Shown: piece after piece, positions 45,120 through 53,239 of the stretch
Layout: every line of letters begins with the position of its first letter
How positions within the stretch are numbered: the stretch's first letter is position 1
NCBI GenBank assembly: GCA_009773335.1
Contig: WRPF01000003.1
Coordinates: forward strand, 1 to 64,000
Reading direction: 5' to 3'
DNA: 64,000 nucleotides
Origin: Caulobacteraceae bacterium
GTDB lineage: Bacteria > Pseudomonadota > Alphaproteobacteria > Caulobacterales > Aquidulcibacteraceae
Program-made: the position numbers and the translations under genes
Notes under the pieces: generated by a model
The model's database searches: none
What the model was told of the DNA's origin: nothing
The model's input: the letters and a program-made list of their open reading frames with translations, nothing else

Positions 45120-46335
45120 CGGGCTTCGGCGCGTCCGCCAGGAGGGGCGCGCGCGTCAGTGACGACAACACGGCGACCACAAAAAGCCCTGCGGCGAGAA
45201 CGCTCAGTAGCGGAACGATCGAATGCGCGGTGAACATTGACACGACTGCGCTCGCCAGCGCGGTGATGAGCAGTTGGCACGTGCCGACCAATCCCGCCGC
45301 AGCGCCGGCGCTGGCGCGCGCTGAATCCAGTGCGGTAATCGCGGCGGGCGTCAGCATCAGACCTGATACTGCGAAGATCGCCATGGAATAGAGTTGGAAA
45401 GCGACCAGCGGCGCCTGCCCAAACTGGGCGAGGCAAAGCACAAGGGCGCTGACGACAAACGCCGCCATGCTGGCGCGCCGAATCAGCACGGGCGCACCCC
45501 ACCTGCGCATGAGCGCTGGCGCGAACTGGGTTGCGAGAATCGAGGCTCCCGCGTTGAGCGCGAGGAGGAGCGTGTAATTGGCCGGCGGCAATCCGTACAC
45601 GCCGGAAAAGACAAAGGGCGCCGCCGTCACGTACGCGAACGGGATCGTCGTGGCCAAGCCCGCGACGATCGACCATTTCTGGAAACCCGGACTGCGCAGA
45701 AGCTCTGGAAAACCGGCCAGAATGGGCGCACGCGCCGATTGGCGCTTCTCGGGCGGCAACGATTCCGGCAGCAGCATGGCCGAGGCCGCCAGCGCCGCGA
45801 CGCCCGCGATCGCCAGCATCACAAACAGGCCCCGCCACTCCATCACGCCGAGCGCAAGGTTGCCGAGTAATGGCGCGGCAACCGGCGAAATCCCGATGAC
45901 AAGGAAGCTGAAAGCCATGAGCTTCGCCGCCTCGTGCCCCGTCCGCAGGTCGCGGATCATGGCGCGCGCCACGGCTGTTCCAGCGCAGGCGCCCAGTCCC
46001 TGCAGGAACCTGAAGACGATCAGCTGGTCGACACTCACGGCCATCGCGCATCCCGCGGATGCGGCGATGAAGACGGAAAGGCCAACGAGCAGCGGAAGGC
46101 GTCGACCAAAACGGTCACCGAACGCGCCTATCGGAATTTGCGCGCACGCAAGGGCCAGAAAGAAAACCGACAGCGTGCGCTGCACGGCGCCGTCGCTCGT
46201 GGCGAACTCGGCCTTCATCGTGGTCATGGCCGGAAGGTAGAGATCGATGGAGAGCGGCCCGAGAACGCACAGAAATCCGAGCGCGAGGCCGAGTATCAAG
46301 GTCGGCGGGGGCGCCGCTCCTTCCTGCTGGGACAT
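45115..46335 (-). CDS. Bcr/CflA family drug-resistance-like MFS transporter
   Basis: 406 aa, 12 TM helices, start at the ATG at 46335. ILGLALGFLCVLGPLSIDLYLPAM is the Bcr/CflA opening and GAFGDRFGRRLPLLVGLSVF the MFS motif A; motif C-like GSGP is replaced by ISPVAAPLLGN. The family exports bicyclomycin, chloramphenicol and other amphiphiles. In this cluster it could export a toxic phenolic intermediate or the substrate itself. Operator site 2 lies 41-54 bp upstream. Confidence 0.9.
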   Translation of the reverse strand: MSQQEGAAPPPTLILGLALGFLCVLGPLSIDLYLPAMTTMKAEFATSDGAVQRTLSVFFLALACAQIPIGAFGDRFGRRLPLLVGLSVFIAASAGCAMAVSVDQLIVFRFLQGLGACAGTAVARAMIRDLRTGHEAAKLMAFSFLVIGISPVAAPLLGNLALGVMEWRGLFVMLAIAGVAALAASAMLLPESLPPEKRQSARAPILAGFPELLRSPGFQKWSIVAGLATTIPFAYVTAAPFVFSGVYGLPPANYTLLLALNAGASILATQFAPALMRRWGAPVLIRRASMAAFVVSALVLCLAQFGQAPLVAFQLYSMAIFAVSGLMLTPAAITALDSARASAGAAAGLVGTCQLLITALASAVVSMFTAHSIVPLLSVLAAGLFVVAVLSSLTRAPLLADAPKPG

Positions 46336-46375
46336 TTCGCATTCACTCCCGAATGTCGCTAGCGCACCCTGCATC

Positions 46376-46389
46376 ATAACGAACGTGAT
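46376..46389. promoter_or_regulatory. Cluster operator site 2
   Basis: ATAACGAACGTGAT, one mismatch from the TAAC-N4-GTTA consensus, just upstream of the MFS gene. Confidence 0.5.
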
Positions 46390-46465
46390 TATAATGGCGT
46401 GTGTTGCGCAATATTGCGAGGGCGGCGCGCTGGAATTGGTGTTAACGGCGGGGACGCGGGGGCAG

Positions 46466-46900
46466 TCACGGCCTGCGGAAAAGGAGCTCGCCCCGCCGCT
46501 CGGCAAAACGCCAGTCGGCTCCCTCTCGCACAATGCGATCGGCGAATGAGCCGATGAGCGGCGGCTGGGTGTCATTGATCGGCAACCCGCCGGCGGGAGC
46601 CCCCAGGCCGAGATAGTGCGCCACAACGCTGAAGGCCGTCGCGACGTCCCTGCTTTCTGCTGTAACGACAATGTTCGCGCAGATGCGCCGCCCAGGCAGC
46701 ACGGGTCGCGACGCGAACCCATCCAGAATCGCCTGCCGGCCCCGTATCGGTACATCCGGACTGGATGGACGCGCGAAAGCTGCGTCCTCAGTGAACAACC
46801 CGGCGAGTTCCGTCCAGCGCCCCTCGTCGCTGAGGTTCGCATAGTGATTGATGAGCCGGGTGCATTCGGCCTCGATTGCCAGCCGTTCGAAGCGGTCCAT
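46466..46900 (-). CDS. NTF2/SnoaL-like protein, cluster copy 2
   Basis: 144 aa, SnoaL_4 group: MDRFERLAIEAECTRLINHYANLSDEGRWTELAGLFTEDAAFARPSSP, then IRGRQAILDGFASRP. Similar fold to copy 1 but not a close paralogue. Start ATG at 46900 with a GGGGGG stretch before it. Divergent from the aldehyde dehydrogenase gene across operator site 3, so it probably shares its control. Confidence 0.8.
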   Translation of the reverse strand: MDRFERLAIEAECTRLINHYANLSDEGRWTELAGLFTEDAAFARPSSPDVPIRGRQAILDGFASRPVLPGRRICANIVVTAESRDVATAFSVVAHYLGLGAPAGGLPINDTQPPLIGSFADRIVREGADWRFAERRGELLFRRP

Positions 46901-46950
46901 GTCCACGCCCCCCAAATACGTTGACGCCCCGTCGCGAGGTTGGCACAACA

Positions 46951-46964
46951 CTAACGACTGTTAT
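46951..46964. promoter_or_regulatory. Cluster operator site 3
   Basis: CTAAC-GACT-GTTAT, perfect TAAC/GTTA arms, between the NTF2-like copy 2 and the aldehyde dehydrogenase gene. Confidence 0.7.
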
Positions 46965-47022
46965 GTATACGAGGCTGGCGCAACGCACGCCAGCCCCAAA
47001 CGACACGCGAGGGAGCGCAAAG

Positions 47023-48495
47023 ATGGCGACAATCCAGCCGACGGGCGTAAAGATCGCTCACCCCGAACGGCTCTTCATCGGCGGCGCGTGGGTCGCCCCG
47101 CTGGCCGGCGGGGCCATTGAAGTCATCTCTCCCCACACAGAACGGGTGTCGGCTGTCGTCGCCGAAGCGCGCGAGGCCGACATGGATCGTGCGGTCGCCG
47201 CGGCCCGCAAGGCATTCGACGAGGGTCCGTGGCCGACCATGCCCGTTGCGGAGCGCGCGGCGATCATACGCAAGATGGCGGTCCTGCTGGCGGAACGCCA
47301 GGACGAGTTGGCGGCCGCATTCACCGCCGAGATCGGCGCCTTGTGCACCTTCGCCCCTTTCGCCGCCAGCTCCAGCACAACGACGCTGGCGAACTACGCC
47401 GACATCGGCGAGGCCTATGCGTGGGAGACGCGCCAACCCAGCACCGTTCCAGGTCACACCACCATCCTGCTGCGCGAACCCGTCGGCGTGGTTGCAGCTA
47501 TCGCACCGTGGAACATGCCGTACGCCATCATGGTCCAGAAGATCGCGCCAGCGCTCATCTGCGGGTGCACGGTGATCATGAAACCCGCCCCGGAAACCCC
47601 GCTTGAGGCCTACATTCTCGCCGAAGCGGCAGAGGCCGCAGGCATACCGCCCGGCGTGCTCAACCTGGTGACCGGCCATCGCGACGCATCTGACCATCTC
47701 GTCCGCAATCGCGGCGTGGACAAGATCAGCTTCACCGGATCGACAGTGGCCGGCAAGCGCATCGCAAGCGTCGCCGGCGAGCGCATCGCCCGCGTGACGC
47801 TGGAGCTGGGCGGCAAGTCTCCCGCCGTCGTGCTCGACGACTTTCCCACGGAAGCGGCAGGCCAGATCCTCGCGCGTACGATCACCGTGCTCTCAGGCCA
47901 GGTCTGCGCCATGCTGAGTCGCGCGATCGTGCCGGCAAGCCGCATCGGCGCAATAGCCGATGCGATCGCGGCGGAGATGCAGAAAGTCAGGATCGGCTCG
48001 CCGCTCGATCCCGCCACAGAAATGGGGCCGATCGCGCTCAAGCGACAGATTGAACGCATCGAACACTACGTCGAGAGCGGCAAGCGCGAAGGCGCAAGAC
48101 TCGTCACAGGCGGCAAGCGTCCCGTGCACATGGATGTCGGCTACTATTATGAACCGACGCTGTTCACCGACGTGGACAACTCCATGACAATTGCACGCGA
48201 GGAAATATTCGGTCCGGTCCTGGCGCTGATTCCGGCAAATGACCTCAATCACGCCATCCAGTTGGCAAATGACAGCGATTTCGGCCTCAACTCGGCTGTC
48301 CTGAGCAATGACCCCGACGCTGCGTACGCCGTCGGCCGGCGCTTGCGTACGGGAAATGTCGGCCAGAACGGTCTGAAGTGCGACTTCAGCCAACCCTTCG
48401 GCGGCTTCAAACAATCCGGCGTAGGTCGTGAAGGCGGTGTTGAAGGCCTCATGCCCTACATCGAACTCAAGGCCATGCAGATCGAAATGGCCTAA
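47023..48495 (+). CDS. NAD(P)-dependent aldehyde dehydrogenase
   Basis: 490 aa, ALDH superfamily. Substrate Asn164 in APWNMPY, cofactor-loop TGSTVAGKRI, general base Glu261 in LELGGKSP and nucleophile Cys295 in SGQVCAML are all intact. Start ATG at 47023. It would oxidise an aldehyde such as a vanillin- or benzaldehyde-type product to the acid. Expected position in the pathway is directly after C=C cleavage by the dioxygenase at 49.4 kb. Sits under operator site 3. Confidence 0.92.
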   Translation: MATIQPTGVKIAHPERLFIGGAWVAPLAGGAIEVISPHTERVSAVVAEAREADMDRAVAAARKAFDEGPWPTMPVAERAAIIRKMAVLLAERQDELAAAFTAEIGALCTFAPFAASSSTTTLANYADIGEAYAWETRQPSTVPGHTTILLREPVGVVAAIAPWNMPYAIMVQKIAPALICGCTVIMKPAPETPLEAYILAEAAEAAGIPPGVLNLVTGHRDASDHLVRNRGVDKISFTGSTVAGKRIASVAGERIARVTLELGGKSPAVVLDDFPTEAAGQILARTITVLSGQVCAMLSRAIVPASRIGAIADAIAAEMQKVRIGSPLDPATEMGPIALKRQIERIEHYVESGKREGARLVTGGKRPVHMDVGYYYEPTLFTDVDNSMTIAREEIFGPVLALIPANDLNHAIQLANDSDFGLNSAVLSNDPDAAYAVGRRLRTGNVGQNGLKCDFSQPFGGFKQSGVGREGGVEGLMPYIELKAMQIEMA

Positions 48496-48541
48496 TCGCA
48501 AGCACCACGTCGCACCGCGCCACGGCGTTCGGCCTCGGCGT

Positions 48542-49186
48542 TCAAACGCGTCTTGGCTTTCGCTTGGCCTTGGCCGTCTTCGCGGGTTCTTTCTTGCGCG
48601 GACGACCAGAACGCGCCGGCTTCGCGATCGGCGCCGCAACCACATCGCCGACAGGACGCGTACGTTCGAGGAACACGGACCGCCCTTCTTCGTCCGAAGC
48701 CTCAAGCGTCTTGATCAAGGTTGCAAGAAAGCGATTGAGCGCCATGACTTCGTCGGAATGAAGGTCCGACAGCAGGTACTCGGCCACCCGGTCCGTCTGC
48801 GGTCGCATGATCTCGAACAGGCGCCGGCCTTCGTCCGTGAGGCTCAACGTCTTGCGACGACGATTGGTGGGATCACGCACCACATTGATCCGCCCGTGCT
48901 TGTCCAGCGTGGTGACGGCGCGCGAGACGCTCATGATATTGACGCCAGTCATCTCGGCGAGTTCATGACTGGCGGTCGAGCCATGCCGGCCGATCAGCAT
49001 GAGCAACCTGAACTCGTTCACGCTGATCTTGTAGCGGTGCTCAAGATACACCGAGAACGGCGTCATGAGCTTGTTGGACAGTTTCAGGATCTGATGCAGC
49101 GTATCCGCTGGCGAACCTCGGCGCGCGCTCGGCGACGGCGCCGACGCGGCGGCAGTTCGTGATGCTTTGACGTAGTCCTCGGACAT
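48542..49186 (-). CDS. MarR family transcriptional regulator
   Basis: 214 aa, longer than the typical 150 because of a 35-residue N-terminal lead and a basic Lys/Arg/Pro-rich tail (about 190-214). The winged HTH is at about residues 65-130, VNEFRLLMLIGRHGSTASHELAEMTGVNIMSVSRAVTTLDKHG, followed by the RDPTNRRRKTLSLTDEGRR wing. Start at the ATG at 49186. Divergent from the dioxygenase gene with operator site 4 between them. As the only MarR/TetR-type regulator between 44 and 57 kb, it is the best candidate to bind the TAAC-N4-GTTA sites, probably as a repressor released by a phenolic ligand. Confidence 0.88.
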   Translation of the reverse strand: MSEDYVKASRTAAASAPSPSARRGSPADTLHQILKLSNKLMTPFSVYLEHRYKISVNEFRLLMLIGRHGSTASHELAEMTGVNIMSVSRAVTTLDKHGRINVVRDPTNRRRKTLSLTDEGRRLFEIMRPQTDRVAEYLLSDLHSDEVMALNRFLATLIKTLEASDEEGRSVFLERTRPVGDVVAAPIAKPARSGRPRKKEPAKTAKAKRKPRRV

Positions 49187-49336
49187 TCCACACAAACCTC
49201 AAACTGGCGCGACGCGACTGCCGGCGCCCGACTGCTCTACCTGCATTCATATCCCATTTCTCGCGTCGGCCAGACGCTCCGCGCCTGATTGTACTCAAGC
49301 GCCGGCCTGCTGAACACGCCGGGGGTTGATGTTATT

Positions 49337-49350
49337 CTAACATTTGTTAT
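49337..49350. promoter_or_regulatory. Cluster operator site 4
   Basis: CTAAC-ATTT-GTTAT, perfect TAAC/GTTA arms, 38-51 bp before the dioxygenase ATG and about 150 bp before marR. Confidence 0.7.
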
Positions 49351-49387
49351 CGTTCCGCCAACTCTGAACGCCTCGGAAGGAAGCACC

Positions 49388-50848
49388 ATGGGCGGATTTC
49401 CCCACTCGATCCATTTTACCGGCCTGAACAAGCCGATCCGCGCCGAGCACGCCGTTCGGAACCTGGAGATCATCGGCGAGATACCCAGGGAGATCGACGG
49501 CGCCTTTTTCCGGGCCGTGCCGGACCCGGCGCACCCGCCAATATTCGAGGACGACATCCTGCTGTCGGCGGACGGCATGATCTCACGTTTCTCGATCCAC
49601 GACGGCCACGTCGATCATGACATACGCTTTGTGGAAACCGCCCGGTTCAAGGCCGAGCGCGCGGCGCGGCGCGCCCTCTTCGGCAAATACCGAAATCCAT
49701 TCACCAATCATCCTTCGGTCGAGGGCGTGGACTCCACGGTCGCCAACACGACCCCCGTCTGGCATGGCGGACGACTGCTCATGACCAAGGAAGATGGTCA
49801 CGCTTACGAGGTCGATCCCGCCTCGCTCGCCACTATCGGCAGCTGGACCTTCAACGGCCGCCTGCGCTCTCAAACCATGACCGCCCATCCGCGCTTGGAT
49901 CCGGTCACGGGGGAGATGTTCTTTTTCGGCTACGAGGCCAACGGACTGTGTACGACCGACATCGCCTATTGCATTGCAGACAAGTCGGGCGAGCTGGTGT
50001 CCGAACAGTGGTTCAAGGCGCCCTATTGCGCCAGCTTGCACGATTTCGCGATCACCGAGAACTACGCCATCTTTCCGTTGTTTCCGACCACCGCAGATCT
50101 TGCGCGCCTGAAGGCGGGCGGCGAGCACTGGGCGCACCAGCAGGATCTTGAAAGCTGGGTGGCGATCATGCCGCGCTACGGCAAGGTCGATGATGTGCGC
50201 TGGTTCAAGGGCCCCAAGGGCGTGTCGGCCTTTCACCTCGTGAACGCTTTCGAGGACGGCGGGCTCGTCCATCTCGACCACTGCCTGAGCGACACCTGCG
50301 CCTTCGCCTTCATGCGCGAGGCAGGCGGCATAAACCGCGCGCCCCAGGACATCAAAGGCGCCCTGACGCGTTGGACCTTCGATATGGCCAAACCGGGCGA
50401 CAGCTTCGTCGAACGCCCCCTTGGTCCGCCTGGCGACCTGCCGCGCCTGCGCGACGCTGACCAGGGCCGTGCCTACGAATCCGCTTGGTATCTCACGATG
50501 AACCCGCAGGGCGGGCCACCCATCCCCGGCGGTCCGGTCGGGGCCATGTTCAACGCACTCGTGGAGGTCTTTCCCGCCACAGGACGACTCGCAATGCTCG
50601 GACTCAAACCCGGCATGGGTCTCAGCGAACCCGTGCACGTCCCATCCCGGGATGCAGACAAGGCGGGGTGGCTCCTCACCGTCGTCGACACGCAAATGGG
50701 CGAAGACGACTTTCGCTCGGAATTGTGGGTGCTCGACGCAGGCGACATCACCCGGGGCGCGGTGGCTCGGGCGCTCCTGCCCGTTCGCGCCCGGCCGCAG
50801 GTGCACGGCGTCTGGGTGTCGTCGGCGGAGCTGGCCCGGACCCGTTGA
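49388..50848 (+). CDS. Carotenoid-cleavage-type dioxygenase (lignostilbene/isoeugenol group)
   Basis: 486 aa iron(II) oxygenase with a seven-bladed propeller. The four iron histidines are His167 (TAHPRLD), His218 (SLHDFAIT), His283 (AFHLVNA) and His473 (QVHGVWV). Tyr101 (GKYRNPF) and Lys134 (MTKEDG) sit at exactly the positions that, in my recollection, bind the phenolate in lignostilbene dioxygenase LsdA (Tyr101, Lys134); LsdA Phe59 is Leu here. Overall layout also matches isoeugenol monooxygenase. It should cleave a C=C bond next to a 4-hydroxyphenyl ring into two carbonyls such as vanillin. Start ATG at 49388 (GGAAGGA before it). A truncated NTF2-like frame overlaps its stop. Confidence 0.88.
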   Translation: MGGFPHSIHFTGLNKPIRAEHAVRNLEIIGEIPREIDGAFFRAVPDPAHPPIFEDDILLSADGMISRFSIHDGHVDHDIRFVETARFKAERAARRALFGKYRNPFTNHPSVEGVDSTVANTTPVWHGGRLLMTKEDGHAYEVDPASLATIGSWTFNGRLRSQTMTAHPRLDPVTGEMFFFGYEANGLCTTDIAYCIADKSGELVSEQWFKAPYCASLHDFAITENYAIFPLFPTTADLARLKAGGEHWAHQQDLESWVAIMPRYGKVDDVRWFKGPKGVSAFHLVNAFEDGGLVHLDHCLSDTCAFAFMREAGGINRAPQDIKGALTRWTFDMAKPGDSFVERPLGPPGDLPRLRDADQGRAYESAWYLTMNPQGGPPIPGGPVGAMFNALVEVFPATGRLAMLGLKPGMGLSEPVHVPSRDADKAGWLLTVVDTQMGEDDFRSELWVLDAGDITRGAVARALLPVRARPQVHGVWVSSAELARTR

Positions 50849-50922
50849 TGAGACCAGCCTTCACCCGGGCGCGTTACCTCGACTGCCTCAAGGCGTTCAA
50901 TGCGCCTGCCCACGACGCGTAG
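50848..50922 (+). pseudogene. Truncated NTF2/SnoaL-like gene (5' end only)
   Basis: The dioxygenase stop and an ATG overlap (TGATG). The following 24 codons end at a TAG. The translation TRARYLDCLKAFNAPAHDA matches the N-terminus of the intact NTF2-like protein at 52.8 kb (DRAAYEHYVHCFNARDYDA) at A-Y-FNA-DA positions. It was probably a co-translated partner of the dioxygenase that is now lost, cut off near the convergent DUF3237 gene. Confidence 0.55.
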
Positions 50923-50952
50923 CGCCACCACCGATCTGAGAGCCCTCGCGCA

Positions 50953-51456
50953 TCAGGTTAGCGCGTAATACCGCAGGACGTTCCCATCTGGCTTGCGCTC
51001 GCCGACGCCCACGAAGACATGCTTCGTGAGCCAGTCGTGCTTGCCTGCGCTGGTCTCGAAGGTGGGATTGCCGCGCAGGTAGTAGTCCTCGTGCGGGACG
51101 GGCTCCCCTCCCTTGAAGGCCCAGTCGCGCAGCCGGTCCATGATCCCCAGCCGACGTCCCCACAGGAAGCCGCGATTGTTCATCAGGATGAGGGAGCCGT
51201 CCTCCTCCTCCAGCATGTAACGCGCATCAAAGACGGCGACGTCATCCGGCCTGAAGTAGGCGTAGTCGCCGCCAGAATGGGGCACGACCACGCCGCGCAG
51301 TCTCGGCCCCTCGAAAACACCGGATTCAACATAGACCGCGCTGCGTCCGCCGCCGTTGGGCGTATTGGGGATCATTTGCGTGCGCGGAAACTTCAGTCGC
51401 ACTTCCATCGCGAACTCGAGGCGGGGATTTTCGAGGGTCGAGAAAACGTCCACCAT
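50953..51456 (-). CDS. DUF3237 family protein
   Basis: 167 aa beta-barrel-type DUF3237 protein: RSAVYVESGVFEGPRLRGVVVPHSGGDYAYFRPDDVAVFDARYMLEEEDG, then IMNNRGFLWG-like and HDWLTKHVFVGVG segments. Function unknown; the family is often found beside aromatic and steroid catabolic genes. Its ATG overlaps the SDR stop by 1 nt (TGATG). Third gene of the NTF2-SDR-DUF3237 operon. Confidence 0.9.
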   Translation of the reverse strand: MVDVFSTLENPRLEFAMEVRLKFPRTQMIPNTPNGGGRSAVYVESGVFEGPRLRGVVVPHSGGDYAYFRPDDVAVFDARYMLEEEDGSLILMNNRGFLWGRRLGIMDRLRDWAFKGGEPVPHEDYYLRGNPTFETSAGKHDWLTKHVFVGVGERKPDGNVLRYYALT

Positions 51457-52205
51457 CAACGCAACTCCAAAGCGCCGCCATCGACGAGCAACTCGGCGCC
51501 GGTTATGAAGCTTGCTTCCTGCGATGCAAGAAAGAGGACGGCGGCGCCGACTTCCTCGACCGCGCCCATCCGGCCCATGGGTACGGCCGCGATCATCGCG
51601 GCGCGCAAGCCCGCGACTTCAGCTTCGCTCATGCCCGCATTGCGATGGATCAGCGGCGTCTCGATCGGCCCCGGCGTCACCATGTTCACGCGAATGCCCT
51701 CCCCGACCAATTCCCTGGCGAGCGTGCGGGCGACCGCCTTCAGGCCAGCCTTGGCGGCGGCGTAGACCACATTGCCATGCAGCGCGATGTCAGCGCCGAT
51801 GGATCCCGTGATCACGATCGACCCGCCTTTGCGCATCAGCGGAAGGGCTTTCTGTATCGCGAAGAAGCAACCGCGCAGATTGATCGAATGAATACGATCC
51901 CAGAGTTCTGCCGTCACATCGCGAAGTGGCGCAAAGCCGCCGATTCCGGCATTCACGAAAAGCGTGTCTACGCCGACGCCCCAAGACCGCAGCCCATCAA
52001 CGAGACCATCCATCGACGCAAGGTCGGCGATATCCACACGCTTTCCCCGCGCGCGCGGAATAAGCATGACGGCCTCGTCAATTGTTCTTTGATCACGACC
52101 TGTGATGACCACATCCGCGCCCTCGCCGGCAAAACCTTTCGCCGCCGCCAGCCCGATGCCGCTATTCCCGCCCAGAATCAGGACCGTCTTGCCTTGAAAC
52201 CTCAT
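51456..52205 (-). CDS. SDR family oxidoreductase, cluster member
   Basis: 249 aa classical SDR: GGNSGIGLAAAKG nucleotide motif at about residues 13-21, NAGIGGFAPL, the catalytic Ser in VITGSIG and YAAAK, and a full C-terminal GxxELLVDGG. Start ATG at 52205 with AGGAAA. The middle gene of a three-gene operon with an NTF2-like and a DUF3237 gene, plausibly oxidising the alcohol of a lignin-type intermediate. Confidence 0.9.
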   Translation of the reverse strand: MRFQGKTVLILGGNSGIGLAAAKGFAGEGADVVITGRDQRTIDEAVMLIPRARGKRVDIADLASMDGLVDGLRSWGVGVDTLFVNAGIGGFAPLRDVTAELWDRIHSINLRGCFFAIQKALPLMRKGGSIVITGSIGADIALHGNVVYAAAKAGLKAVARTLARELVGEGIRVNMVTPGPIETPLIHRNAGMSEAEVAGLRAAMIAAVPMGRMGAVEEVGAAVLFLASQEASFITGAELLVDGGALELR

Positions 52206-52219
52206 GGCTATTTCCTGCG

Positions 52220-52609
52220 CTAGACGGGCGAATGGGGGTTTGGTCCATCGGTCCGGACATCCTGCAGCACATCCCAATGCTCCCTGATCATGCCGTCTTC
52301 GATACGGAAAATATCGCATACGATCATGCCGGCGTCTTCGGGCCATCGTTTGATCAGGTAGTGCACGATGACATGGTCGCCGTCGGCGAAGACACGTTTG
52401 ATGTCATGCGTTGCGTAGGGATGCTGCGGTCTGATCTCGTCGAGAAAATCCCTGAGAGCGGCGACGCCGGGCGCCGCAAGCTGGCTGTGCTGGATGTAGT
52501 CCGGCGAAATAAAATGATCAACTTGAGTCGAATCCATCGGGATCAGGACCGACCTAAACATCTCCATCACGAGGTCGACGTTGCGCTGCTCCTCCGGCGT
52601 GCGGGTCAT
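52220..52609 (-). CDS. NTF2/SnoaL-like protein, cluster copy 3
   Basis: 129 aa SnoaL polyketide-cyclase-type protein: MTRTPEEQRNVDLVMEMFRSVL, DSTQVDHFISPDYIQHSQLAAPGVAALRDFL, VFADGDHVIVHYLI and IVCDIFRIEDGMIREHWDVLQD. This C-terminal DIFRxExGxIxEHWD stretch is the usual SnoaL signature. First gene of its operon; operator site 5 lies 128-141 bp upstream. Confidence 0.87.
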   Translation of the reverse strand: MTRTPEEQRNVDLVMEMFRSVLIPMDSTQVDHFISPDYIQHSQLAAPGVAALRDFLDEIRPQHPYATHDIKRVFADGDHVIVHYLIKRWPEDAGMIVCDIFRIEDGMIREHWDVLQDVRTDGPNPHSPV

Positions 52610-52736
52610 GCATCGCCTCCATCAATCGCGTTTGAATCGACCGGCGCCTCAACCAGCGCGCGAACGCCCCTGGAGCCCATGATGACCTCTCAAGTGTGGC
52701 GGGCACGGATTTTAACGTCCACCCCTTTCGTTTACA

Positions 52737-52750
52737 CTAACGTTCGTTAT
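52737..52750. promoter_or_regulatory. Cluster operator site 5
   Basis: CTAAC-GTTC-GTTAT, perfect TAAC/GTTA arms, between the NTF2-SDR-DUF3237 operon and NTF2-like copy 4. Confidence 0.7.
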
Positions 52751-52816
52751 GTTTAGGCGCAAGACAAGCGACGCGACCCAAGGGCGGCTTGACCGAGCGA
52801 AAACAGGAGGAAGAAC

Positions 52817-53212
52817 ATGGATCGGGCTGCGTACGAACACTATGTGCACTGCTTCAACGCACGCGACTACGACGCGATCTTCGACTTTTACGCTGACAAT
52901 CCCGACATTTCCTTCTTCGGCGTCACGATCAGAAGTCGCGAGGCGTTGAAAAGCTTCTACGGCTTCCTGCATCGCTATGTGCGCGAGACCGTGCGGATTG
53001 AACGCTTCGCGTCCAGCGACGAACTGGTCGCGGTCGAAGGCGTCGTGCGCGTCGAAGGCATTCGCGACCTCGACCAGAAGACGCTGGATGAAAACAAGAT
53101 GGGTGGTCTCTTCCCGATCTCAGCCGGTCAGGTTCAGGAAATGCGGCAATACATCCACTACCATCTCAAGGACGGCAAGTTCGCCAGCGTCGGATGCGCC
53201 GTCGTGGGCTGA
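52817..53212 (+). CDS. NTF2/SnoaL-like protein, cluster copy 4
   Basis: 131 aa NTF2-like cone fold: MDRAAYEHYVHCFNARDYDAIFDFYADNPDISFFGVTIRSREALKSFYGFLHRY, ending in HYHLKDGKFASVGCAVVG. AGGAGGAAG gives a strong ribosome site. Divergent from copy 3, both flanking site 5. This copy is the closest relative of the truncated frame after the dioxygenase. The chemistry is not established; NTF2-fold enzymes in other lignin-dimer pathways act as formaldehyde lyases. Confidence 0.82.
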   Translation: MDRAAYEHYVHCFNARDYDAIFDFYADNPDISFFGVTIRSREALKSFYGFLHRYVRETVRIERFASSDELVAVEGVVRVEGIRDLDQKTLDENKMGGLFPISAGQVQEMRQYIHYHLKDGKFASVGCAVVG

Positions 53213-53239
53213 CCATGCGCGAAGCAAATCTACGGTCGC

